DNA from: CAVZYN01 sp963779515
GTDB lineage: Bacteria > Pseudomonadota > Alphaproteobacteria > Rhizobiales > Hyphomicrobiaceae
Length of the DNA stretch: 64,000 bases
NCBI GenBank assembly: GCA_963779515.1
Contig: CAVZYN010000002.1
Coordinates: 372,001 to 436,000 of the forward strand
Direction: 5' to 3'
The position numbers were made by a program, and so were the translations under genes. Position 1 is the stretch's first letter, and the number at the start of each line of letters is the position of its first letter. Of the stretch, positions 18,989-26,052 are shown one piece after another. The notes beneath the pieces were generated by a model. That model searched no databases. It was not told where the DNA came from and saw nothing but the letters and a program-made list of their open reading frames with translations.

Positions 18989-19780
18989 ATGATCGAAGAC
19001 GGCGTGATCGAGGGGATTGGCTATCGTGCAGCAGGCGCGTGCGCTGCGCGGCCGCTGGTGTTCCTGCACGGCATCGGCGGGGCGGCGCGCGCGTTCGATC
19101 CGCAGCTTGACTATTTTTCAAAGACGCATCGCGTCATCGCCTGGGACATGCCGGGCTATGGCCGCTCGACGCTGCCGCCGCAGCCGACGATCGCGGCGCA
19201 GGCCGACGCGTGCGCGCGGCTCTTGTCTGGGCTTCAACTCGATCGCCCGATCCTCGCCGGCCACTCGATCGGCGGCATGATCGCGCAGGAGCTACAGGCG
19301 CGACGGCTGCATTCGCTCGGCGGGCTCATTTTGATCGCGACCAGTGCCGCGTTCGGCAGCAGGGATGGCGCTTGGCAGGAGGCCTTTATCTCTGCGCGTC
19401 TCGGCCCGCTTGATCGCGGCCAGACGCTCGCGGCACTTGCAGACGGTATGGTCGACAGCCTTGTCGGCGATGATCCCGATCCCGCCGGCCGCGCGCTCGC
19501 CGCAGCCTGCATCGCCGCCGTCCCTCATCAGGCCTATCGCGTGATCGTCAGATCGATGCTCGGCTTCGACCGTCGCGCCGCGCTCGCGACCATCGATGTG
19601 CCGACCCTCGTGCTCGCGGCGAATCGCGACACCAACGCACCGGCCGACATGATGCAACGCATGGCCGGCAAAATTCCTGACAGCCGCTACGCCTGTCTCG
19701 ACGGTGTCGGTCATCTCCCCAATCTCGAATGGCCGGATGGTTTCAACGGCGCCGTGGAAGGGTTCCTAAACTGCCTGTGA
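18989..19780 (+). CDS. Alpha/beta-fold hydrolase
   Basis: A 263-residue alpha/beta hydrolase: oxyanion segment VFLHGIGGAARAFDPQL, nucleophile elbow AGHSIGGMIAQ, the acid region VLAANRDTNAPADMM and the catalytic His in GVGHLPNLEWPD. It resembles 3-oxoadipate enol-lactonase or other small esterases, but the substrate cannot be fixed. Its start lies about 40 bases downstream of the intron, so the intron may have replaced or altered its promoter region. Confidence 0.87.
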   Translation: MIEDGVIEGIGYRAAGACAARPLVFLHGIGGAARAFDPQLDYFSKTHRVIAWDMPGYGRSTLPPQPTIAAQADACARLLSGLQLDRPILAGHSIGGMIAQELQARRLHSLGGLILIATSAAFGSRDGAWQEAFISARLGPLDRGQTLAALADGMVDSLVGDDPDPAGRALAAACIAAVPHQAYRVIVRSMLGFDRRAALATIDVPTLVLAANRDTNAPADMMQRMAGKIPDSRYACLDGVGHLPNLEWPDGFNGAVEGFLNCL

Positions 19781-19821
19781 TCGACAGTGGAATCCGTGCC
19801 GATTTGTGCTATGTTTCACCG

Positions 19822-20076
19822 ATGACAACCAAAACGCCCGATCGCGTCGTTGAGCTTTGGCCGAGTCTCCCAGAGGCCACGCGGCGGACAATCGTCGATA
19901 TCGCCGAGAGTATCGCAAGCCGCGAAGCGCCCCTCAATTTGACCCCGGACGAAGAACGCCTGCTCGCGCAAGCCCGGGACGACTTCAAGCATGGCCGCGC
20001 GCTGACGATGGACGAGTTCTCCGCTGAGATGGAAGCGTTCATGGCAGAGCTGCGAGAAAATGTGCACGCCAAATGA
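19822..20076 (+). CDS. Antitoxin of a type II toxin-antitoxin pair
   Basis: An 84-residue, acidic, helical protein (RRTIVDIAESIASREAPLNL, then LTPDEERLLAQARDDFKHG). The C-terminal half, LTMDEFSAEMEAFMAEL, is typical of an antitoxin's toxin-wrapping tail. It overlaps the next gene by four bases (ATGA), the classical toxin-antitoxin arrangement. No clear DNA-binding motif was assigned, so the family is uncertain. Confidence 0.7.
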   Translation: MTTKTPDRVVELWPSLPEATRRTIVDIAESIASREAPLNLTPDEERLLAQARDDFKHGRALTMDEFSAEMEAFMAELRENVHAK

Positions 20077-20387
20077 TCAGGCGCGCCCGCGTTTCGGTGA
20101 CGGCTCGCACACAGTTGCAGCGCATGCTCAGACAGGGTGCCGAGAAGTTCGGGGCGGATGTCGCCGGTGACAAATGGTCTCTCGTCGGAGATTGCATCCG
20201 GAATTATCTGACCGAGTTTCCTCATCACGGTTTGCGTGACATTGGCTCCAAAACCTATCACTACCCGGTCTCGAACACCCCCTTCACTGTTGTCTACCAG
20301 TACGACGATGTTGAACTGCGCGTGATCTTCATCGTTCATAGTCGTGCCGACCGGCACAGCCTGGATCCCGCAGGCGTTGAGTGGTAG
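20073..20387 (+). CDS. ParE/RelE-superfamily toxin
   Basis: A 104-residue basic protein with the ParE/RelE fold pattern: VSVTARTQLQRMLRQGAEKFG, then strands YHYPVSNTPFTVVYQYDD and VELRVIFIVHSRADRHSL, the last being the usual final strand with conserved R. RelE-type members cut ribosome-bound mRNA and ParE-type members poison gyrase. Which applies is not decidable here. It is co-translated with the 84-residue antitoxin. Confidence 0.75.
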   Translation: MIRRARVSVTARTQLQRMLRQGAEKFGADVAGDKWSLVGDCIRNYLTEFPHHGLRDIGSKTYHYPVSNTPFTVVYQYDDVELRVIFIVHSRADRHSLDPAGVEW

Positions 20388-20396
20388 CCGAAGCCC

Positions 20397-20432
20397 ATGT
20401 AGGTTGGGTCAAGCATAGCGAAGACCCAACAC
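20397..20432. repeat. Palindromic repeat TAGGTTGGGTC...GACCCAACAC
   Basis: A short inverted repeat with loop AAGCATAGCGAA. It is an uninterrupted relative of the element split by the group II intron at 17.08/18.96 kb and shows what the empty site looked like. Confidence 0.65.
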
Positions 20433-20466
20433 TTCTCTTGGGCCTTGGCGGTTCGAAGGGCAATCA

Positions 20467-21753
20467 ATGCAAGACGCGACACCCCCGACGTCCACAACGC
20501 CAGCCCCGCTGTTCGAGCCGGCCGCATTCGGTTTGACGGCGGAGCAGGCGCGGCTCTGCGCGCTGGCGCGGAAACTCGGTATCGAAAAATTCGCGCCGCG
20601 CGCCGCGGCCATCGATCGCGATGCGCGTTTCCCGACGGAAAACTACAAGGACTTGCGCGACGCCGGTTTACTTGCGATCTGCATTCCGAAAGAGCAGGGC
20701 GGGCTCGGCGCGGACTACACGACCTACTCGCTCGTTGCCGCCGAACTTGGCCGCTTCTGCGGTGCGACGGCATTGACCTGGAACATGCACGTTTGCTCGA
20801 CGCTCTGGTCCGGTGCACTCGCGGACGATCTCGCCATGAGTGCGGCCGACCGCGCGGCGCACGACGTCCGCCGCCGCCTCCACTACAGCCGCATCGTCAA
20901 GGACGGCGCGATCTATGCGCAGCCGTTCTCTGAGGGCGGCGCTGCGGCGGCGGGCGCGGGTGCGTTCGCAACGGAAGCCCGCCCCGTGGACGGCGGCTGG
21001 ATCGTCAATGGCAAGAAGATCTTTGCCTCGCTCTCCGGTAACGCCAACTACTACGGCGTATTGTGTACCGAGATCCAAGATCCAACCAAGCGTCAGCGCC
21101 GCAATACGCTCTATCTCGTGGTCCCAGCCGATGCGCCCGGCGTTTCCGTCGCCGGCGAGTGGGACCCACTCGGCATGCGCGGCACGGTTTCGCGCACGCT
21201 GCTGTTCAAGGACGTGTTCATTGCCGAGCAGGAACTCCTGCTTCCGCGCGGGACCTACATGGACGCGGCCTCGCGCTGGCCGCACATGTTCTTGACGCTG
21301 TCGCCCACCTACATGGGGCTCGCGCAGGCCGCCTACGACTTCACGATCAGCTATTTGCGCGGCGAACTTCCCGGCACGCCGCCGGTCAAGCGCCGCATGT
21401 ATCCGACCAAGCAGATCGCCGTCGCCGAGATGCGGGTCAAGCTCGAGCAGACCAAGGCGCTGTGGTTCCAGGCGATCCGCGAGGCGCGCGCCAATCCGAC
21501 CAAGGATCAGGTGCTGCGTGCCTGGGCCGCGCAGTATTCGACCATGGAGAATGCCAACGCCATCGCCACGCTTGCGATCCGCACCTGCGGCGGACAAGCG
21601 ATGCTGAAATCACTCGCATTGGAACGCATCTATCGCGACAGCCGCTGCGGCGCGCTGATGTTGCCGTGGACGGCGGAACTGTGCATCGATCGCCTCGGCA
21701 AAGCGACATTGTATGAAGACGGCGAGAGCGACGAGGCTGAGAAAACGCCGTGA
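20467..21753 (+). CDS. Acyl-CoA dehydrogenase family protein
   Basis: A 428-residue flavoprotein: the N-terminal helical domain has EKFAPRAAAIDRDARFPTENYKDL, the middle beta domain GGWIVNGKKIFASLSGNANYY and DPLGMRGTVSRT, and the C-terminal helical domain RTCGGQAMLKSLALERIYRDSR. It should oxidise an acyl-CoA thioester and pass electrons to ETF. It overlaps an acyl-CoA synthetase by four bases, so the two likely activate and oxidise one substrate. Chain-length preference is unknown. Confidence 0.9.
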   Translation: MQDATPPTSTTPAPLFEPAAFGLTAEQARLCALARKLGIEKFAPRAAAIDRDARFPTENYKDLRDAGLLAICIPKEQGGLGADYTTYSLVAAELGRFCGATALTWNMHVCSTLWSGALADDLAMSAADRAAHDVRRRLHYSRIVKDGAIYAQPFSEGGAAAAGAGAFATEARPVDGGWIVNGKKIFASLSGNANYYGVLCTEIQDPTKRQRRNTLYLVVPADAPGVSVAGEWDPLGMRGTVSRTLLFKDVFIAEQELLLPRGTYMDAASRWPHMFLTLSPTYMGLAQAAYDFTISYLRGELPGTPPVKRRMYPTKQIAVAEMRVKLEQTKALWFQAIREARANPTKDQVLRAWAAQYSTMENANAIATLAIRTCGGQAMLKSLALERIYRDSRCGALMLPWTAELCIDRLGKATLYEDGESDEAEKTP

Positions 21754-23276
21754 CCCTCGCCGATCTCATTGCGCGGAATGCGGCTATGCGGCCGAGTGCG
21801 CCCGCCGTGACGTTCAACGGCAAGACGCTCGACTATCGCGCGCTCTCTGATCAGATCGAGGTGATGGCCTGGGATTTGGTGCACGACTTTCGGATCGCGC
21901 CGGGTGATCGCATCGCGTATCTCGGCGCCAACTCGACCGAGATGTTGGTGCTGTTACTCGCCGCGTCCCGGCTAGGGGCACTGTTTTTGCCGCTCAACTG
22001 GCGCTTGGCGCTGCCCGAGCAACTTTATATCCTTGAGCACGCGGCGCCGGCGCTGATCGTGATCGAGCCCGAATTCACGGACCGTGTCGATGCGTTCAAA
22101 GCCGCGTGTCCCGCGGCGTCCGTCATCAGCTTTGGCGGTTGTCCCGCCGGGCGAGGCCCCGCCACCGCCGTGCCACGCGCGAAAGACGCACTGGCTGACT
22201 ATTGGCGCTTGCGGGAGCCGCCCGGACCGCACCTGCCGTGTCTGCTGGTCTATACGTCGGGCACGACCGGCCGGCCAAAGGGCGCGGTGCTGACGCAGAG
22301 CGCGCTGATCTGGAACGCGATGGCCTCGTGGCACATGCATGGACTGACGGCGGCAGATCACATTCTCACCGTGTTGCCGCTGTTTCACGTCGGCGGTCTC
22401 AACATTCAGACAGTGCCGGCATTGCTCGCCGGCGCTCACGTGACGCTGCATGCGCGCTTCGATCCCGCCGCAACGCTCACGGCGATCGCGCGCGATAAGC
22501 CGACGCTCACCGTGCTGGTTCCCGCGACACTGGAGGCACTGCGCGCGCATCCGGATTTCGCCGCAACGGACTTTTCTTCGCTGCGCGTCATCACCACCGG
22601 CTCGACCATCGTGCCCGAGGACATCATAACCGCCTACGCCGCGCGCCAGGTGCGCGTGATCCAAGTCTATGGCGCCACCGAAACTGGACCCATCGTCATC
22701 TACGAGCGCTTCGATCAGCCACGCACCAAGCCCGGCTCCACCGGCGTCGCGGGGCTCAATACCAGTGCCTGCATCCTCGATGACACGGGCGCCGTGCTGC
22801 CTGCTGGCGCTGCCGGTGAAATCGCCGTCCTTGGCCCCAACATCCTGTCGGGTTATTGGCGTGACGCTGATGCAACCCGTGAGGCGTTCCGCGATGGCTG
22901 GTATCTGACGGGTGACATCGGTGTGATGGATGCCGACGGTCACTTCACTGTGCGCGAGCGCAAGAAGAACGTCATCATCTCGGGCGGCGAGAATATCTAC
23001 CCGGCCGAAGTCGAGCGCGTCATTGCGACGTTTCCGGGGATCGCCGACTGTGCCGTGGTCGGCCGCCCAGATCCCCGCTGGCAGGAAGTCCCCATCGCCG
23101 CGGTGGTTCTGAAGCCCGGCGCCACGCTCGATCGCGCCGGACTCGACAACCATCTCGCGGAGAATCTCGCCCGCTTCAAGGTCCCGCGCGCTATTGTTGT
23201 TCGCGACAGTCTGCCGAAAACAGCGCTTGGCAAAGTCCAGCACTTCGCGTTGAAGAAAGAACTGGACGGCGTCTGA
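21750..23276 (+). CDS. AMP-dependent acyl-CoA synthetase/ligase
   Basis: A 508-residue ANL-superfamily ligase from a GTG start overlapping the upstream dehydrogenase gene. The AMP-binding motif VYTSGTTGRPKGAVLTQ, VYGATETGP, DGWYLTGDIGVMDADG and the C-terminal SLPKTALGKVQHFALKKEL with the catalytic Lys are all present. It converts a carboxylic acid, ATP and CoA to acyl-CoA. Length and domain order are complete. Confidence 0.93.
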   Translation: MTLADLIARNAAMRPSAPAVTFNGKTLDYRALSDQIEVMAWDLVHDFRIAPGDRIAYLGANSTEMLVLLLAASRLGALFLPLNWRLALPEQLYILEHAAPALIVIEPEFTDRVDAFKAACPAASVISFGGCPAGRGPATAVPRAKDALADYWRLREPPGPHLPCLLVYTSGTTGRPKGAVLTQSALIWNAMASWHMHGLTAADHILTVLPLFHVGGLNIQTVPALLAGAHVTLHARFDPAATLTAIARDKPTLTVLVPATLEALRAHPDFAATDFSSLRVITTGSTIVPEDIITAYAARQVRVIQVYGATETGPIVIYERFDQPRTKPGSTGVAGLNTSACILDDTGAVLPAGAAGEIAVLGPNILSGYWRDADATREAFRDGWYLTGDIGVMDADGHFTVRERKKNVIISGGENIYPAEVERVIATFPGIADCAVVGRPDPRWQEVPIAAVVLKPGATLDRAGLDNHLAENLARFKVPRAIVVRDSLPKTALGKVQHFALKKELDGV

Positions 23277-23362
23277 CCCTTGGGTCTGACACCAGGAGGA
23301 AACAGGCGTCACCACGTTCGACGACGCACCACCCGTAACCAGGTGTCAGACCCAAGGGCCGG
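23277..23362. repeat. Inverted repeat CTTGGGTCTGACACC / GGTGTCAGACCCAAGG
   Basis: Two inverted arms about 60 bases apart just after the ligase gene. They form a strong stem and could serve as a transcription terminator. They belong to the GGTCTGACC repeat family that recurs at 43.2, 46.5, 48.8, 49.1 and 49.2 kb. Confidence 0.65.
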
Positions 23363-23380
23363 ACACCGCCCGGACTCGCA

Positions 23381-24019
23381 ATGCCGCCCAGGTCTTCTCC
23401 CAGACGCTCCGTCATCCGCACGCCGCACGCCGAACCCGGCATGCGCATCGGGCTGCTCGGCGGATCGTTCAATCCGCCGCATGAGGCGCATCTCCTGATC
23501 ACCGAGACCGCGCTCAAGCGACTTGGCCTCGCGCAAGTCTGGTGGCTCGTCACCCCCGGCAATCCGCTGAAGTCACGCGCGGAGCTTGCGCCGTTGGACG
23601 AGCGCATCGCCGCAGCCCGCGCCATGGCGGATGACGCCCGTATCATCGTCACCGATTTCGAGAAGTCGCTCGCGTCAACCTACACCGCGTCGACGCTGGC
23701 GTTCCTCGCCGCGCGGTACCCGCGCGCCGAGTTCGTCTGGCTGATGGGGGCGGACAATCTTGCCCAGGTGCATCGCTGGCGCGCGTGGCGCTCGATCTTC
23801 GCCGCCATGCCGGTGGTCGTCATCGACCGCCCCGGCTGGCGTCTCAAGGCGATGGCCTCGCCCGCCGCCAAGGCTTTTGGTCCCGCCTATATCCCGGAAG
23901 GGCGCGCACGCCAACTCGCCCTTGCCAAACCGCCAGCCTGGACGCTGTTAACCGGACCGCTCTCCTCGCTCTCCTCAACCATGCTGCGCCAGAAACGTGC
24001 CGCAGCAGCAAAAATGTGA
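23381..24019 (+). CDS. nadD: Nicotinate-nucleotide adenylyltransferase
   Basis: NadD joins ATP and nicotinate mononucleotide to make deamido-NAD. The nucleotidyl-transferase motif GLLGGSFNPPHEAHLL begins near residue 25, WWLVTPGNPLK follows, and the C-terminal SSTMLRQK matches the family's SST-x-IR. Met21 (23441) is an alternative start and fits most relatives better. rsfS and rlmH follow, as in many alphaproteobacteria. Confidence 0.95.
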   Translation: MPPRSSPRRSVIRTPHAEPGMRIGLLGGSFNPPHEAHLLITETALKRLGLAQVWWLVTPGNPLKSRAELAPLDERIAAARAMADDARIIVTDFEKSLASTYTASTLAFLAARYPRAEFVWLMGADNLAQVHRWRAWRSIFAAMPVVVIDRPGWRLKAMASPAAKAFGPAYIPEGRARQLALAKPPAWTLLTGPLSSLSSTMLRQKRAAAAKM

Positions 24020-24222
24020 TGGAAAAGTCACGAATCCCGGCACCTGCCCCAAACTCATCAAAAAGCAAGTTGAGCGGGACGTCTTGAAACCGACACGGCC
24101 TGCGCTTTATCTTAGAGCGGCTGCGGCACTGGTGCTGCGGTCAAACCGCTCTGAGACCGCCACCCGGTATCCGGTGCGCGCGGTTCTTGCAAGAGCACTG
24201 GAGAAAGGACCACCTGCACACG

Positions 24223-24633
24223 ATGAGAACCCCTCTTGAGGGTGCTGTTAAACGCACACCTCCAGCCGATGCAGCGCCGACGGCGCGCGCCTCGGACGCC
24301 CTGGTGAAGCAGATCGTCGCTTGGCTCGATGAGGCCAAGGCTGAAAATATCGTGACGATCGACATCGCGGGTAAATCTTCGATTGGCGACTACATGATTG
24401 TCGCCTCGGGTCGCTCGGATAGGCACGTCGGTGCCATTGCCGATCAGATCCAGAAGAATCTGAAAGAGAGTGATGGTCCAGCGTCGCGTGTCGAAGGTCA
24501 GCCGCAGTGCGATTGGGTGCTGATCGACGCGGGTGCTATCATCGTGCACGTGTTCCGGCCAGATGTGCGCGAATTCTACAATCTCGAAAAAATGTGGTCC
24601 GGCGACCGCCCGCCTGAACCCGTCACGCACTAA
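24223..24633 (+). CDS. rsfS: Ribosome silencing factor RsfS
   Basis: A 136-residue protein: VKQIVAWLDEAKAENIVTID, then GDYMIVASGRSDRHVGAIAD and DWVLIDAGAIIVHVFRPDVREFYNLE, the family hallmarks. RsfS binds ribosomal protein L14 and blocks subunit joining under starvation. The gap after nadD (about 200 bases) has no other gene. The ATG at 24223 has a GAGAAAGGA site 15 bases upstream. Confidence 0.95.
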   Translation: MRTPLEGAVKRTPPADAAPTARASDALVKQIVAWLDEAKAENIVTIDIAGKSSIGDYMIVASGRSDRHVGAIADQIQKNLKESDGPASRVEGQPQCDWVLIDAGAIIVHVFRPDVREFYNLEKMWSGDRPPEPVTH

Positions 24634-24644
24634 TACCCTTCTTT

Positions 24645-24785
24645 CCTCTCCCTCGAGGGAGAGGATGTCGCGAAGCGACAGGTGAGGGTGCCTTTTTGTT
24701 CTTTCGTCGAAGCCCCTCATCCGGCCGTCTTGGCAAAGCCACGCTTCGCTTGGAGGGCCACCTTCTCCCAAGGGAGAAGGAGGAC
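24645..24785. repeat. Two palindromic repeats of the CCTTCTCCC...GGGAGAAGG family
   Basis: The left element reads CCTCTCCCTCGAGGGAGAGG followed by ATGTCGCGAAGCGACAGGTGAGGG. The right element is the reverse form: CCCCTCATCCGGCC ... GGCCACCTTCTCCCAAGGGAGAAGG. The same family recurs through the GTA cluster. The right end supplies the GGAGAAGGAGG ribosome site just before rlmH. Confidence 0.75.
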
Positions 24786-24791
24786 GTTGTC

Positions 24792-25274
24792 ATGCAAATC
24801 ATCATCGGCGCCGTCGGCAAATTGAAGGACGGCCCTGAGCGCACGCTTTATGCGCGCTACACCGAGCGGCTCGAGGCGACCGGCCGCCGCATTGCGCTCG
24901 GTCCCGTCAAACTCATCGAGCTTCCCGAGAGCCGCGCGACCTCCGCCGAGGCCCGCAAGGAAGACGAAGCGCGCCGCCTGTTCACAGCGCTCGATCCCGG
25001 CTGTCACATCGTTGTGCTCGACGAGGGCGGCAAGACACCGACGAGCGCGCAATTTTCCCAACTCTTGCGCAAGGCGCGCGACGGCGGCACTGAGACGATG
25101 GCCTTTCTGATCGGCGGCGCCGACGGTCACGGCCCAACCGTGCGCACCGCCGCCCGCGATGTCATCGGCTTCGGCGCCATGACGCTGCCGCACGGCCTCG
25201 TACGCGTCGTCCTCGCCGAACAGCTCTATCGCGCGGCCACCATCATCACCGGCCACCCCTACCACCGCAGTTGA
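24792..25274 (+). CDS. rlmH: 23S rRNA (pseudouridine1915-N3)-methyltransferase
   Basis: RlmH is a SPOUT methyltransferase acting on pseudouridine 1915 of assembled 70S ribosomes. The 160-residue product starts MQIIIGAVGKLKDGPE and has FLIGGADGHG (SAM-binding knot) and the diagnostic C-terminus HGLVRVVLAEQLYRA...GHPYHRS. The start at 24792 is preceded by a strong Shine-Dalgarno derived from the repeat. Confidence 0.96.
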   Translation: MQIIIGAVGKLKDGPERTLYARYTERLEATGRRIALGPVKLIELPESRATSAEARKEDEARRLFTALDPGCHIVVLDEGGKTPTSAQFSQLLRKARDGGTETMAFLIGGADGHGPTVRTAARDVIGFGAMTLPHGLVRVVLAEQLYRAATIITGHPYHRS

Positions 25275-25329
25275 GCCGCATTGCCGAAGCTTAGGCCGTC
25301 CACTACTCTACCGGTCCTGGAGTAGCCCC

Positions 25330-25950
25330 ATGAACATTCGCGCCAAGCTCGCGCCCGAGCAGCAGCTGACGATCAAGGAGTTCCTCGCCTTCACGGCAAC
25401 GCGGCCGGACGGAGAACGCTGGGAGCTGATCGAGGGGGTCGCTGTCTTGAATCCGTCGCCCGTGGACACCCACCAGAGTATTGTTGCCAACGTGGTGACC
25501 TTCCTGATGCAGGCCAAACGGCGGACCGCAGCGAGCTGGTTTCCGATGCCCGGCACCGGCACGCGTGTTCCCGCTGCAAAGAACAGCCTGCCGCAACCTG
25601 ATATTTTCGTGAAAGAGCAGCCGCTCACGGGTTCGCCCGTGAGCGATGATGCGATCGTCATCTTCGAGGTGCTGTCCACGAGCAACACTAAATCTGATCA
25701 GGCGTGGCGCCGCCGCGTCTATGCCAGTGTTCCGAACTGTCAGCACTACGTGACCGTTTCGCTCAAGGCCGTGGAGGTCATCTGTTACAGCCGCGCGTCC
25801 GGATGGACAGAACAGAGGGTCAAGACGCTCGCTGATCAACTCGATCTCGCAGCGATCGGCGTCAAACTCCCGCTTGCTGAGATCTATCGCGATGCGCCGT
25901 TTGGCGGCGCACCCACAGCAAAGAAGCCGTCGCGCAAACGCCGCTCATAG
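25330..25950 (+). CDS. Uma2-family (DUF820) putative restriction-like endonuclease
   Basis: A 206-residue protein with Uma2 features: LTIKEFLAF, RWELIEGVAVLNPSPVDTHQ, LPQPDIFVKEQ and IVIFEVLSTSN. The PD and ExxS-type residues fit the PD-(D/E)XK nuclease fold. The family is widespread and expanded in mobile contexts, and no biological role is established. The lysine/arginine-rich tail (KKPSRKRRS) may bind nucleic acid. It stands alone between rlmH and an RTX gene. Confidence 0.8.
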   Translation: MNIRAKLAPEQQLTIKEFLAFTATRPDGERWELIEGVAVLNPSPVDTHQSIVANVVTFLMQAKRRTAASWFPMPGTGTRVPAAKNSLPQPDIFVKEQPLTGSPVSDDAIVIFEVLSTSNTKSDQAWRRRVYASVPNCQHYVTVSLKAVEVICYSRASGWTEQRVKTLADQLDLAAIGVKLPLAEIYRDAPFGGAPTAKKPSRKRRS

Positions 25951-25969
25951 ACAAAAAGTGGACACCCGG

Positions 25970-26003
25970 ACGCCGACTGCGGGGTTCGGCGTCCGGGGCC
26001 TTC
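25970..26003 (+). terminator. Strong GC hairpin after the Uma2 gene
   Basis: CCCGGACGCCGA and TTCGGCGTCCGGG form a 12-base stem about 20 bases after the stop codon. No T-run follows, so intrinsic termination is only possible, not certain. It sits between the plus-strand Uma2 gene and the convergent RTX gene. Confidence 0.5.
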
Positions 26004-26052
26004 GACGGGCTTGGGCGAGACAACCACCGAAGTGGCGTCCCGCTCTCACCCA

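Noticed and set aside
19822..20387. Toxin-antitoxin pair as part of the portal toxin system
   Set aside because: It is 20 kb away, of the ordinary type II ParE/RelE kind, with no portal tail or shared sequence.
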